DNA of 64,000 nucleotides from Lachnospiraceae bacterium Zagget2 (GCA_001941045.1 MSHD01000023.1:1-64000), one strand, 5' to 3'; shown: positions 36,697 through 45,200, counted from the first letter of the stretch. Numbers and translations are program-made. The notes: generated by a model from the sequence alone, not told the origin.

Positions 36697-36729
36697 TTTA
36701 ACGATGGTTAAATGTTAGCACTGGCTAAC
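36697..36729 (-). promoter_or_regulatory. Two tandem operator-like inverted repeats before the ABC operon
   Basis: Plus-strand TTTAAC-GATG-GTTAAA (36697-36712) and GTTAGC-ACTG-GCTAAC (36714-36729). Each is a perfect 6-bp inverted repeat with a 4-bp spacer, and the centres are 17 bp apart. Together they fit nTTARCnnnnGYTAAn. They sit between the ABC start codon and a weak minus-strand promoter candidate (TTGCGT-17-TAACAT) whose spacer and -10 overlap the outer repeat. Size and symmetry suggest a TetR-like dimer. Confidence 0.6.
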
Positions 36730-36775
36730 TTGGAACGCAAGCTTTCAGTTGAAAAGAATTATCAAATAGGAATGC

Positions 36776-36789
36776 TTAAGAATTCTTAA
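36776..36789. promoter_or_regulatory. 14-bp perfect palindrome in the divergent intergenic region
   Basis: TTAAGAATTCTTAA lies midway between the divergent ABC operon and the response regulator gene, about 40 bp upstream of the extended -10 TGC-TACACT (36830-36835) of the latter. It could be a binding site for the regulator encoded next to it; this is inference from position. Confidence 0.4.
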
Positions 36790-36870
36790 AGTCTTCCGTC
36801 AGGCCTTTTCTTTTCCTGCTGTAAAGTGCTACACTGTCGGTAACGCAAAGTTTTGAGGGGGCACAAAAAC

Positions 36871-37557
36871 ATGCCGGAAAAACAGAAAATACTGGTGGTG
36901 GACGACGAGCCGGAGATCCGCGAGGTGCTGCGCGTGATGCTGTCCGGGGAGGGCTATGAGGTCACGGAGGCCTGTGACGCGCACGAAGCGCTTGCGCGGG
37001 CTCCGGAGGCGGACCTGGTGATTCTGGATATCCTGATGCCCGGAGAGTCGGGGATCTGGGCCTGCGAGAAGATACGGGAGCAGACAAATGTGCCGATTCT
37101 CTTCCTGACAGCCAAGTCCGGGGAGCACGACAAGGTGCAGGGATTCGGCGCGGGCGGCGACGATTATCTGGTGAAGCCTTTTTCTTATACGGAGCTGCTG
37201 ACAAGGGTCGGCGCGCTGCTGCGCCGTTACCAGGTCTATAAGGGGCAGCAGGAGAAGCCGGAAAAGCTTGCATTCTATCGCGATATCACAGTGGATCGTG
37301 GGCGCCAGAGCGTTTTTGCAGGCGAAGTGCGGATCGCCCTGACCGAGATGGAGTATCAGATTCTGCTGCTGCTCATCTCCAGCCCGGGGAAAGTTTTCTC
37401 CGTGCGGGAAATCTATGAGGCCGTGTGGAAGGAGACCTTCTACGCGAGCTCCGGCAATACGGTCATGGTTCACATCCGGAATATTCGACGGAAACTGGGA
37501 AAAGAGAGAGAGAGTTACATACAGAATGTCTGGGGAAGGGGATACTGTGTCGTCTGA
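36871..37557 (+). CDS. VanR-like response regulator (OmpR family)
   Basis: About 228 aa. Receiver domain with ILVVDDEPEIREVL, phospho-acceptor in LVILDILMPGESG, the Thr in LFLTAKSG and the Lys in DDYLVKPFSY; then a winged-helix DNA-binding domain ending VMVHIRNIRRKLG and VWGRGYCVV. Every key residue is present, unlike the broken regulator at 26.6 kb. ATG 36871 follows GAGGGGG by about 10 nt. It is divergent from the ABC operon, so that operon is a plausible target. It overlaps the kinase gene. Confidence 0.92.
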   Translation: MPEKQKILVVDDEPEIREVLRVMLSGEGYEVTEACDAHEALARAPEADLVILDILMPGESGIWACEKIREQTNVPILFLTAKSGEHDKVQGFGAGGDDYLVKPFSYTELLTRVGALLRRYQVYKGQQEKPEKLAFYRDITVDRGRQSVFAGEVRIALTEMEYQILLLLISSPGKVFSVREIYEAVWKETFYASSGNTVMVHIRNIRRKLGKERESYIQNVWGRGYCVV

Positions 37558-38866
37558 GAAGAAATGGGGAAACCGGCTCACGCTGGAGCTGATTGTGATG
37601 AGCGCTGCTGCGCTGCTTGTGGCACTTTTTGCAGCCTGGCTGGTTGAAAACCTGGCTTATGATATTGTCGCAGACCGGCGCTACTCGGAGGAATCCATCG
37701 GCCTGGCCATGGATGAGACGCTGGAGAGCCTGAATGATTTTATTGAGACGAATCAGGTGGGCGAGGATAATATAGAGCTGCTGGTAGGCTGGGTGCAGCG
37801 GCAGAAAGACATCTATGTGATGTTTTACCGCGATGTGGACGCGCTTATCGGGCCTTATCTGACGATCAACGAGGGCGAGGACGAGCCTCCGGAAATGCTG
37901 GAACTGAACCGCGTCACCTACTATGATCTGGAGCTCTGCGATGGAACGCCGATCAAGGCGGAGCTGGAATACTATATCACGATGCAGGATATGAACTGGC
38001 TGAACGTCCTGAAATACGTGGTGGGAGGGATTGTATTCATCCTTCTTCTTTTCCTGATGGTGCACCGGAAGATTCGCTATATCAACTGTCTGGAACGGGA
38101 GCTGTCAGTTTTGAGCGCCGGGAACTTAAGCTACCCGGTCACAATCCGTGGCAGAGATGAGCTGACCGATCTCGCGAAGGGCATTGAGACACTGAAAAAT
38201 GGGATCCTGGAGGAGCAGCAGAAGAAGGCCGAGGCTGAGAAGGCAAATATGGAGCTGGTGACCGCGATGTCGCATGACCTGCGTACGCCGCTCACTTCCC
38301 TGATCGGATATCTGGAGATCTTAAGCCGCGGGCGCTGTGAGGATGAGGAGCAGCGACAGTCTTATCTGGAGCGCTGCGGGGAGAAAGCCTTCCAGATGAA
38401 GCGCGTGTCCGACCGGCTTTTTGAATATTTTCTTGTGTATGGCCAGGAGGAGAAGAGTCTGGTGCTGATCCGCATGAGCTGTGCGGATCTGGTGAATGAA
38501 CTTTGTTGCCGGCAGCTCCTGGACTGGAAGGAGCAGGGCGGGCAGATCGACTGTGAGACAGGCGAGCTCTCCGGCGCGGTGATGGTGGACGGCGAATATA
38601 TGCAGCGTGTGATCGATAATCTGCTCCGGAACCTGCAGAAATATGCGGACAGGGCTTATCCACTTGCAATTCGTATCCGGGAAGAAGAGGGCCGGCTGAA
38701 GATTCAGGTCACGAATCGTGTGCACGAACAGGAAAACCGCAGAGAGAGCACGCAGATCGGCCTCAAAACCTGCCGGAAGATTATCGAGAAGCATGGAGGC
38801 AGCTTCAGCTGGCGGCGCGAGGACGACTGTTTCGTGGGAGAGATATGCCTGCCGCTGGTGGAGTAG
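37547..38866 (+). CDS. VanS-like sensor histidine kinase
   Basis: About 439 aa. Two membrane helices (LIVMSAAALLVALFAAWLV and VVGGIVFILLLFLMV) flank a roughly 110-residue acidic external domain, followed by HAMP, the H box MSHDLRTPLTSLIGYLE and the N box NLLRNLQKYAD. The ATP lid region is degenerate (TQIGLKTCRKIIEKHGG in place of GxGLGL), as in several VanS-type kinases. GTG 37547 is preferred because AAGGGG is 5 nt upstream; ATG 37526 lacks a ribosome site. Overlap with the regulator indicates coupled translation. Confidence 0.87.
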   Translation: MSSEKKWGNRLTLELIVMSAAALLVALFAAWLVENLAYDIVADRRYSEESIGLAMDETLESLNDFIETNQVGEDNIELLVGWVQRQKDIYVMFYRDVDALIGPYLTINEGEDEPPEMLELNRVTYYDLELCDGTPIKAELEYYITMQDMNWLNVLKYVVGGIVFILLLFLMVHRKIRYINCLERELSVLSAGNLSYPVTIRGRDELTDLAKGIETLKNGILEEQQKKAEAEKANMELVTAMSHDLRTPLTSLIGYLEILSRGRCEDEEQRQSYLERCGEKAFQMKRVSDRLFEYFLVYGQEEKSLVLIRMSCADLVNELCCRQLLDWKEQGGQIDCETGELSGAVMVDGEYMQRVIDNLLRNLQKYADRAYPLAIRIREEEGRLKIQVTNRVHEQENRRESTQIGLKTCRKIIEKHGGSFSWRREDDCFVGEICLPLVE

Positions 38867-38932
38867 AATCTAATCTATGGTTGCTTTTTTTGTGGAAACA
38901 TGCAAAAATAGAAGCTGTGTGAGGAGAAAGAA

Positions 38933-39424
38933 ATGGCGAAGCAAAAAGAGGTCAAGACCAACGCAATGCGGATTCTGGAATCGATGAAGATCCCATTTCA
39001 GTATCATACATATGAGTGCGGGGAGTTCGTGGACGGGATCAAGGTCGCGGACCAGCTGGGACTTCCCCATGAGAAGGTTTTTAAGACGCTGGTGACGGTT
39101 GGAAACAGTAAGAATTACTTTGTGTTCGTGATTCCGATTGAGGAGGAACTGGACCTGAAAAAGGCGGCGCGCGCCGTGGGTGAGAAGAGCGTGGAGATGC
39201 TCCATGTGAAGGATATCAACCGGGTCACGGGCTATGTCCGCGGCGGCTGTACGGCGGTCGGTATGAAGAAGCAGTATGTCACGCGCATTGACTGTTCGGC
39301 GCAGGGGCGGACAGAGATCTATGTCAGCGGTGGACGAATCGGCTCGCAGATTGAGCTCTCGCCCGCGGATCTTTGCCGCGCGGCGGGCGCGGAGTTTGCG
39401 GAGCTGACGAAGCAGAGAGTATGA
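38933..39424 (+). CDS. ybaK: YbaK-type Cys-tRNA(Pro)/aminoacyl-tRNA deacylase
   Basis: 163 aa. Family landmarks: MRILESMKIPFQYHTYE, the catalytic-Lys region HEKVFKTLVT, and RVTGYVRGGCTAVGMKK. YbaK hydrolyses misacylated Cys-tRNA(Pro), acting in trans to prolyl-tRNA synthetase. GTGAGGAGAAAG precedes ATG 38933. A weak promoter (TTGCTT-17-AAAAAT with TGC extension) precedes it. It runs into the glycosyltransferase gene with 11 bases between. Confidence 0.92.
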   Translation: MAKQKEVKTNAMRILESMKIPFQYHTYECGEFVDGIKVADQLGLPHEKVFKTLVTVGNSKNYFVFVIPIEEELDLKKAARAVGEKSVEMLHVKDINRVTGYVRGGCTAVGMKKQYVTRIDCSAQGRTEIYVSGGRIGSQIELSPADLCRAAGAEFAELTKQRV

Positions 39425-39435
39425 GGAGGAATGGC

Positions 39436-40773
39436 ATGGAAAACCCACTGGTGAGCATCATCGTACCAGTTTACAATACGCAGAAATATCTGGCGCGCTG
39501 CCTTGACAGCCTGCTGGCGCAGGATTATGAGAATCTGGAGCTCATTCTGATTGATGATGGAAGCACGGACGGTTCGGAGACCCTGCTGGATGAGTATCAG
39601 GAGAAAGATGCGAGAGTCCGCGTGATTCACCAGGAGAACGCGGGCGTTTCTTTAAGCAGGAACCGGGCGATCGAGGCTGCGCGCGGGGAGTATATCCGTT
39701 TTGTGGACAGCGACGACTGGCTTCCGGAAAACGCGACCAGTCTGCTGGTCAGTGCGGCAGAGGAGGCGGGCTGCGACATGGTGATTGCGGATTTCTACCG
39801 TGTGTCGGGTACGCGCATGTCGCAGAAGGGCGACATCGATGAGGATCAGGTGATGGACCGCGTCGAGTTTGCCTCGCACATGATCGAGAATCCGGCGGAT
39901 TTTTATTATGGTGTGCTGTGGAATAAAATGTTCCGCCGCTCCATCATCATGGAGCATGGGATCCGGATGGACGCGGAGCTGAGCTGGTGCGAGGACTTTC
40001 TCTTTAATCTGGAGTATATTCGCTATGCGGAGACCTTCCGCGCGATTCAGGAGCCGGTTTACTATTATCTGAAGCGAAAAAACAGCCTGGTCTCGCAGAG
40101 TATGAGCATTGCCACCACGATCCGGACGAAAATTATTACTTTTGAGTATTACAATGATTTTTACAAGGATGTTTATGGCGACGACTATGAGGACGTGCAG
40201 GGTAAGGTGCGCTATTACCTGCTCAGCGCGGCGAAGGACGGCGTCGTCACGCCGCTTCCTTCGACCAGAAAGAAGAACGGTTCGGACTTAAGTCCGCAGA
40301 CAGAACAGGAGCTGCAGAGCAAGGTGGGCTTCTGGCCGGATCTTTATTATGGACGCAGACTGCTGAAGGAACTTCTCCGGGCTGACGAGATGTTGAAACC
40401 GCTGACATTTGACGATGTCACGCTGCTCTGGTTGTTCCGGGATATCCGGCAGTTTGGACGGCAGAAGGAGATCGCCGTGATCACCGGACAGACGTCGCAG
40501 AGAACGACGCGGACCTTAAGCCGTCTGAAGCGCGGCGAGTATATCGCGACGCGCACGGACAAGGAGGGAATGCTGATCGTCGCTGTTCTGGGAAAGGGAC
40601 GGGAGTGTCTTGAGAGAATCGAGGCGATTCTCCTGCAGTTTGGCAGTGTCTGCATGGATGGCCTGAGTGCGGAGGAACGTACGTGCCTCTCCGAGGTGGA
40701 AGTAAGAGTGCGCCGCAATATCCGCGGGCAGGTGAAGAAGGAGCACATTACAGGAGGAGAAAGCCATGGATGA
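39436..40773 (+). CDS. Family 2 glycosyltransferase fused to a MarR-like winged-helix domain
   Basis: About 445 aa. Residues 1-230 are a GT-A fold: PLVSIIVPVYNTQKYLARCL, LELILIDDGSTDGS and the DXD-type IRFVDSDDW. The C-terminal part, from about residue 315, reads LTFDDVTLLWLFRDI, then GQTSQRTTRTLSRLKRGEYI and ATRTDKEGMLIVAVLGKGRE, which follows the MarR helix-turn-helix and wing pattern. A DNA-binding domain on a sugar transferase is unusual. There is no membrane segment, so both halves are cytoplasmic. AGGAGG lies 6 nt before ATG 39436; the longer ORF-track start is inside ybaK. Confidence 0.8.
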   Translation: MENPLVSIIVPVYNTQKYLARCLDSLLAQDYENLELILIDDGSTDGSETLLDEYQEKDARVRVIHQENAGVSLSRNRAIEAARGEYIRFVDSDDWLPENATSLLVSAAEEAGCDMVIADFYRVSGTRMSQKGDIDEDQVMDRVEFASHMIENPADFYYGVLWNKMFRRSIIMEHGIRMDAELSWCEDFLFNLEYIRYAETFRAIQEPVYYYLKRKNSLVSQSMSIATTIRTKIITFEYYNDFYKDVYGDDYEDVQGKVRYYLLSAAKDGVVTPLPSTRKKNGSDLSPQTEQELQSKVGFWPDLYYGRRLLKELLRADEMLKPLTFDDVTLLWLFRDIRQFGRQKEIAVITGQTSQRTTRTLSRLKRGEYIATRTDKEGMLIVAVLGKGRECLERIEAILLQFGSVCMDGLSAEERTCLSEVEVRVRRNIRGQVKKEHITGGESHG

Positions 40774-41182
40774 CAATGAGCTGGAGAAGCAGTTAAAGAA
40801 GCTGCGCAGGGATCTGAAGGTGAACAGAATCATCAGCATCGTATCCGTGCTGCTGACGGTCTGTCTGCTGGGAGCGCTGGTCTGGGCGGCCGGGACGCTG
40901 GAGCCGGTGGTGGAGCAGGTTTCGCAGCTGGACATTGATACGGTGAACAACACGCTCACGGAGGCGGAGAGTGTGCTGACGGAGATTTCCGCCTCAGACA
41001 TCGACTGGGAGCAGCTCTCCGGGACCATTGCCGGTCTGGATGTCGACACGCTGAACGAGACGATGCGGGCGCTGGACATGGAGCAGCTCACGGAGGCGAT
41101 CGAGAACCTGAATGAGGCGAGCGAGGCGATCCAGGAGCTCGCGGATTCCCTGAACAGTTCCCTGTTCGGAATATTTCGATAA
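40766..41182 (+). CDS. Small membrane-anchored coiled-coil protein of unknown function
   Basis: 138 aa. A charged N-terminus (MDDNELEKQLKKLRRDLK) precedes one membrane helix (IISIVSVLLTVCLLGALVWAA), then a roughly 90-residue acidic helical region with recurring LDxDTxN units (LDIDTVNNTL, LDVDTLNETM). Likely topology is N-terminus in, coiled coil outside. It overlaps the end of the glycosyltransferase gene by 8 nt, so the two are translated together and may work together. No family recognised. Confidence 0.7.
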   Translation: MDDNELEKQLKKLRRDLKVNRIISIVSVLLTVCLLGALVWAAGTLEPVVEQVSQLDIDTVNNTLTEAESVLTEISASDIDWEQLSGTIAGLDVDTLNETMRALDMEQLTEAIENLNEASEAIQELADSLNSSLFGIFR

Positions 41183-41216
41183 TTATTTTTTAAGATAACA
41201 GACGGAGGAAGAAAAG

Positions 41217-42089
41217 ATGAGTGCAGAAATGAAACCGGTCAAAGAGGGTAAGGTGCGCGAGATCTACGACTGCGGCGACAGCCTGGTCATGGTCGCGACG
41301 GACCGCATCAGTTGTTTTGATGTGATTCTGAAAAATGATGTGCGGAAAAAGGGCACCGTGCTGACGCAGATGTCGCGCTTCTGGTTTGACATGACGCGCG
41401 ATATTCTCCCGAATCACATGATTTCGGTGGACGGAAAGGATATGCCGGAATTTTTCCGGCAACCGCAGTTTGACGGCAACAGCATGCTCTGCCGGAAGCT
41501 TCAGATGCTTCCGATCGAGTGTATCGTCCGCGGCTACATCACGGGCAGCGGCTGGGCGAGCTATCAGAAGGACGGCATGGTCTGCGGTATCGCGCTGCCG
41601 GAGGGATTAAAGGAGTCCGATAAGCTGCCGGAGCCGATCTACACGCCATCCACGAAGGCAGAGATCGGCGACCACGACGAAAATATTTCCTATGAACAGA
41701 GTATCGCGCATCTCGAGAAATATTTCCCCAGAAAGGGAGAGGAGTATGCGGCGAAGCTGCGCGACTACACGATTGCCCTCTACAGGAAATGCGCGGACTA
41801 CGCGCTTGGCCGCGGCATCATCATCGCGGACACGAAGTTCGAGTTCGGCCTCGACGAGCAGGGCAATATCGTGCTCGGTGACGAGATGCTGACGCCGGAC
41901 GGCTCCCGCTTCTGGCCCGCGGAGGGCTACGAGCCGGGACATGGCCAGCCCTCCTTTGACAAGCAGTTCGCCCGCGACTGGCTGAAGGCGAATCCGGGGA
42001 ACGACTGGACGCTGCCGGAGGAGATCGTGGAGAAGACGATCGGAAAGTATCTGCAGGCCTATGAGCTGCTGACCGGAGAGCAGCTGTAA
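41217..42089 (+). CDS. purC: Phosphoribosylaminoimidazole-succinocarboxamide synthase
   Basis: 290 aa SAICAR synthetase. Begins KPVKEGKVREIYDCGDSLVMVATDRIS, contains ECIVRGYITGSGWASYQ and the C-terminal IADTKFEFGLDEQGNIVLGDEMLTPDGSR. It joins aspartate to CAIR in purine synthesis. Here it stands apart from other pur genes. ACGGAGGAAGAAAAG precedes the start. Confidence 0.96.
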   Translation: MSAEMKPVKEGKVREIYDCGDSLVMVATDRISCFDVILKNDVRKKGTVLTQMSRFWFDMTRDILPNHMISVDGKDMPEFFRQPQFDGNSMLCRKLQMLPIECIVRGYITGSGWASYQKDGMVCGIALPEGLKESDKLPEPIYTPSTKAEIGDHDENISYEQSIAHLEKYFPRKGEEYAAKLRDYTIALYRKCADYALGRGIIIADTKFEFGLDEQGNIVLGDEMLTPDGSRFWPAEGYEPGHGQPSFDKQFARDWLKANPGNDWTLPEEIVEKTIGKYLQAYELLTGEQL

Positions 42090-42106
42090 AGGATTAAAAT
42101 AAGATG

Positions 42107-42135
42107 TTGACAAATACCCTTCGGGGGTATATGAT
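42107..42135 (+). promoter_or_regulatory. Copper operon promoter
   Basis: TTGACA-17 bp-TATGAT, a near-consensus promoter whose spacer is almost entirely a CsoR-type operator. Repression by operator occupancy is therefore expected. It lies 18 nt after the purC stop. Confidence 0.85.
42114..42130 (+). promoter_or_regulatory. CsoR operator 1
   Basis: ATACCCTTCGGGGGTAT is a G/C-rich pseudo-palindrome of the form ATACCC-N5-GGGTAT known for CsoR repressors. It fills the promoter spacer. Confidence 0.8.
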
Positions 42136-42149
42136 GGCACTGTCATGAT

Positions 42150-42166
42150 ATACCCCTGAAGGGTAT
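42150..42166 (+). promoter_or_regulatory. CsoR operator 2
   Basis: ATACCCCTGAAGGGTAT, a second copy of the pattern, 36 bp downstream of the first (start to start) and in the 5' untranslated region. Together the sites may bind two CsoR tetramers. Confidence 0.75.
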
Positions 42167-42185
42167 TCTTGCGTGGAGGATTGCA

Positions 42186-42512
42186 ATGGAAGAGATGAAT
42201 AAAGAGGAGCAGGCCTGCTGCTGCGGGACGACGGAGAAGAAAAAGGAACGTTCCGAGAAGGAGTACCGCGACCTGATGAACCGCCTGAAGCGCATTGAGG
42301 GCCAGGTGCGCGGAATACAGGGTATGCTGGAGAACGACGCGTACTGCGCGGACATTCTCGTGCAGGTGGCGGCGGTAAACGCCGCGCTCAACAGTTTCAA
42401 TAAGGTATTGTTGGCGAATCATGTCAGGACCTGCGTGGCGGACAATATCCGCGCGGGCAATGATGAAGTTATCGATGAACTGGTAACACTATTACAGAAG
42501 CTGATGCGATAG
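42186..42512 (+). CDS. csoR: CsoR-family copper-sensing repressor
   Basis: 108 aa, all-helical. The core reads [22 protein letters not shown], with metal-ligand residues Cys in AYCADIL and His/Cys in [12 protein letters not shown], matching the Cu(I)-binding C-H-C set. Apo-CsoR binds the operators upstream and releases DNA on Cu(I) binding. An extra N-terminal Cys cluster (QACCCG) is present. The gene is followed 13 nt later by copA. Confidence 0.92.
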   Translation: MEEMNKEEQACCCGTTEKKKERSEKEYRDLMNRLKRIEGQVRGIQGMLENDAYCADILVQVAAVNAALNSFNKVLLANHVRTCVADNIRAGNDEVIDELVTLLQKLMR

Positions 42513-42525
42513 GAGGAATGTTACG

Positions 42526-45057
42526 ATGGAGCAATACAATGTGACCGGCATGAGCTGCGCGGCCTGCAGCGCGCGGGTCGAGAAGGCCGTGAACGCGGTG
42601 CCGGGCGTTACCTCGTGTTCGGTGAGCCTTCTGACAAATTCCATGGGAGTGGAAGGCACTGCTGCGCCGGAGGCGATCATCGCGGCGGTCGTGGACGCGG
42701 GCTACGGGGCGTCCCTGAAGGGAGCGAAGAAGGCGGGCGGCGCGCCGGATTATGACGATATGCTGAAGGATACGGAGACGCCGAAGATGAAGCGCAGACT
42801 GATCGCTTCGCTCTGCCTGCTGATTCCGCTGATGTACGTGTCGATGGGACACATGATGTGGGGCTGGCCGCTGCCTGCGTTTTTCGATGGAAATCACATC
42901 GCGATGGGTCTCGTGGAGCTGCTGCTCACAACGGCGATCATGGTCATCAATCAGAAGTTCTTTATCAGCGGCTTCAAGGGGCTGATTCACCGTGCCCCCA
43001 ATATGGATACGCTCGTCGCGCTCGGCTCGACTGCTTCCTATGTATACAGCGTCTATGCACTCTTCGCGATGACGGACGCGCAGGTGAAGGGCGACATGGC
43101 AGCGGTTATGAGCTATATGCATGAGTTTTATTTTGAGTCGGCGGCGATGATCCTGACGCTGATCACGGTCGGCAAGATGCTGGAGTCGATGTCGAAGGGC
43201 AGGACGACGGACGCGCTCAAAAGTCTGATGAAGCTGGCGCCGAAGACTGCCGTCCTGAAGCGTGGGGAGAGCGAGATCGAGGTGCCGATCGAGCAGGTGC
43301 ATATCGGCGACCACTTCGTAGTGCGTCCCGGCGAGAATATCCCGGTCGACGGCGTCGTGAAGGAGGGAACGAGTGCGGTCAACGAGTCCGCGCTGACCGG
43401 CGAGAGCATCCCGGTCGACAAGGAGCCGGGCGATACAGTCTCGGCGGCGACGCTGAATCAGTCGGGCTATCTCGTCTGCGAGGCGACGCGGGTGGGAGAA
43501 GATACGACTCTATCGCAGATTATCCAGATGGTGAGCGACGCGGCAGCGACCAAGGCTCCGATCGCGAAGGTTGCGGATCGGGTGTCCGGCGTCTTCGTGC
43601 CCTCGGTTATCACGATTGCACTCGTCACGGCGGCGGTCTGGCTGTTCGCCGGACAGACGGTCGGCTACGCGCTGGCGCGCGGTATCTCGGTGCTTGTCAT
43701 CAGCTGCCCCTGTGCGCTCGGTCTGGCGACGCCGGTCGCGATCATGGTCGGAAACGGTATGGGAGCAAAGCACGGTACGATGTTCAAGACCGCCGTTTCC
43801 CTCGAGGAGACCGGAAAGGTACAGATTGTCGCGCTCGACAAGACCGGTACGATCACGAGTGGCGAGCCGCGCGTGACGGATATCTGCCCGGTGGAGGGCT
43901 GCAGCGAGGAGGAATTGCTCGGGAAGGCCTGTGCCCTGGAGCGGAAGAGCGAGCATCCACTGGCGCGCGCGGTTCTTACACTGGCGAAGGAGCGGAATAT
44001 GCCCCAGCAGGAAGTCGACGATTTTCAGGCTGTCGCGGGCAACGGGCTTACGGGGACGCTGGAAGGCAGAGCGCTCTCCGGCGGAAACCGGAAATTTATC
44101 TCCGGAAAAACGCAGATTTCTGAACAGGTCGCTGCGAAGGCCGCCGAGCTGGCCGAAGAGGGAAAGACACCGCTCTTCTTCAGCGAGGATGGGCGCCTGC
44201 TCGGCATTATCGCGGTCGCGGACGTGATCCGCGAGGACAGCCCGCGCGCTGTGAAGGAATTGCAGAACATGGGCATCCATGTCGTCATGCTGACCGGCGA
44301 CAATGAGCGCACCGCGCGGGCGATCGGTGCGCAGGCAGGCGTCGACGAGGTCGTTGCCGGCGTGCTGCCGGACGGCAAGGAGGCTGTGATCAGCGCCCTG
44401 AAGAAGAAGGGCCGGGTCGCGATGGTCGGCGACGGCATCAACGACGCGCCGGCGCTCACGAGCGCGGACATCGGCATCGCGATCGGCGCGGGCACGGACA
44501 TCGCGATCGACGCGGCGGACGTGGTGCTGATGAAGAGCCGGCTTTCCGATGTTCCGGCGGCGATCCGCCTGAGCCGCGCGACACTGCGGAACATTCATGA
44601 AAATCTGTTCTGGGCTTTCTTCTACAATGTGATCGGCATTCCGCTCGCTGCGGGCGTCTGGATTCCGATCTTCGGCTGGACCCTGAACCCGATGTTCGGC
44701 GCGGCTGCGATGAGTCTCTCGAGCTTCTGCGTCGTGAGCAACGCGCTGCGTCTGAATCTGTTCCGCATGGACGACGCGGGGCGGGATAAAAAGAGGAAGG
44801 ACGCGCTCGGGAGCGAGCCGCTCCTTCCGGAGGTGAAAGGAGGTGAGGAGAAGATGACGATGAAGATTGAAGGAATGATGTGCGCACACTGCGAGGCGAG
44901 AGTGAAGAAGACGCTCGAGGCCTTCGCGGAGGTGGAGTCCGCCGAGGTGAGCCACGAGAAGGGCACCGCGGTGCTCACACTCTGCGGCACGCCGGATCAG
45001 GCCGCATTGAAGAAGGCGGTCGAGGACGATGGCTACAAAGTGCTGGAGATTGCCTGA
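42526..45057 (+). CDS. copA: Copper-translocating P1B-type ATPase
   Basis: 843 aa. N-terminal metal-binding domain [15 protein letters not shown], eight membrane helices, the actuator [13 protein letters not shown], the membrane metal site [10 protein letters not shown], phosphorylation motif DKTGTITSG, the HP motif SEHPLARA and hinge [13 protein letters not shown] second metal-binding domain ([15 protein letters not shown]) is attached at the very C-terminus, which is uncommon. The linker before it encodes a perfect Shine-Dalgarno and an in-frame ATG (see the separate entry). It pumps Cu(I) out of the cell. Confidence 0.96.
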   Translation: MEQYNVTGMSCAACSARVEKAVNAVPGVTSCSVSLLTNSMGVEGTAAPEAIIAAVVDAGYGASLKGAKKAGGAPDYDDMLKDTETPKMKRRLIASLCLLIPLMYVSMGHMMWGWPLPAFFDGNHIAMGLVELLLTTAIMVINQKFFISGFKGLIHRAPNMDTLVALGSTASYVYSVYALFAMTDAQVKGDMAAVMSYMHEFYFESAAMILTLITVGKMLESMSKGRTTDALKSLMKLAPKTAVLKRGESEIEVPIEQVHIGDHFVVRPGENIPVDGVVKEGTSAVNESALTGESIPVDKEPGDTVSAATLNQSGYLVCEATRVGEDTTLSQIIQMVSDAAATKAPIAKVADRVSGVFVPSVITIALVTAAVWLFAGQTVGYALARGISVLVISCPCALGLATPVAIMVGNGMGAKHGTMFKTAVSLEETGKVQIVALDKTGTITSGEPRVTDICPVEGCSEEELLGKACALERKSEHPLARAVLTLAKERNMPQQEVDDFQAVAGNGLTGTLEGRALSGGNRKFISGKTQISEQVAAKAAELAEEGKTPLFFSEDGRLLGIIAVADVIREDSPRAVKELQNMGIHVVMLTGDNERTARAIGAQAGVDEVVAGVLPDGKEAVISALKKKGRVAMVGDGINDAPALTSADIGIAIGAGTDIAIDAADVVLMKSRLSDVPAAIRLSRATLRNIHENLFWAFFYNVIGIPLAAGVWIPIFGWTLNPMFGAAAMSLSSFCVVSNALRLNLFRMDDAGRDKKRKDALGSEPLLPEVKGGEEKMTMKIEGMMCAHCEARVKKTLEAFAEVESAEVSHEKGTAVLTLCGTPDQAALKKAVEDDGYKVLEIA
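44854..45057 (+). CDS. Possible free CopZ-like copper chaperone from an internal copA start
   Basis: In frame with copA, ATG 44854 is preceded by AAAGGAGGTGA (44836-44846), an 11-nt perfect match to the anti-Shine-Dalgarno, with 7 nt to the ATG. Translation from here gives 67 aa, a complete HMA domain with GMMCAHC and the usual CopZ length. ATG 44860 is an alternative. Known biology: E. coli makes a free chaperone from copA by frameshifting. Here internal initiation, or a relic of a copA-copZ fusion, is inferred. Confidence 0.5.
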   Translation: MTMKIEGMMCAHCEARVKKTLEAFAEVESAEVSHEKGTAVLTLCGTPDQAALKKAVEDDGYKVLEIA

Positions 45058-45078
45058 AGCGAGATTACGTACAGGAAG

Positions 45079-45106
45079 CGCCGCCCGGCAGGGGCGGCGT
45101 TATTTT
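45079..45106 (+). terminator. Terminator of the csoR-copA operon
   Basis: CGCCGCCC-GGCAG-GGGCGGCG stem-loop followed by TTATTTTT, 21 nt after the copA stop. Confidence 0.8.
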
Positions 45107-45120
45107 TGGCATTTTGTCTA

Positions 45121-45149
45121 TTGCATTCTACTGCATGATAGTATATACT
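45121..45149 (+). promoter_or_regulatory. nrdD promoter
   Basis: TTGCAT-17 bp-TATACT. The -10 lies within the 10-bp palindrome AGTATATACT. Leader length to the nrdD ATG is about 57 nt. Confidence 0.65.
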
Positions 45150-45184
45150 TGATATCAACATCTGGCATTTTTGGGAGAAAAGAA

Positions 45185-45200
45185 GCACTAGATATAGTGG
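45185..45200 (+). promoter_or_regulatory. NrdR box-like site
   Basis: GCACTAGATATAGTGG matches the NrdR consensus acaCwAtATaTwGtgt at nearly every position. It lies in the leader just before the nrdD ribosome site. NrdR represses ribonucleotide reductase genes when dATP is high. Usually two boxes are found; I see only one good one. Confidence 0.6.

Noticed and set aside
43510-44955. 481-aa open frame on the minus strand
   Set aside because: Antisense shadow of copA.
45138-45153. A second NrdR box overlapping the nrdD -10
   Set aside because: The best alignment matches only about 10 of 16 consensus positions and its spacing to the good box (47 bp centre to centre) is not a usual NrdR spacing.
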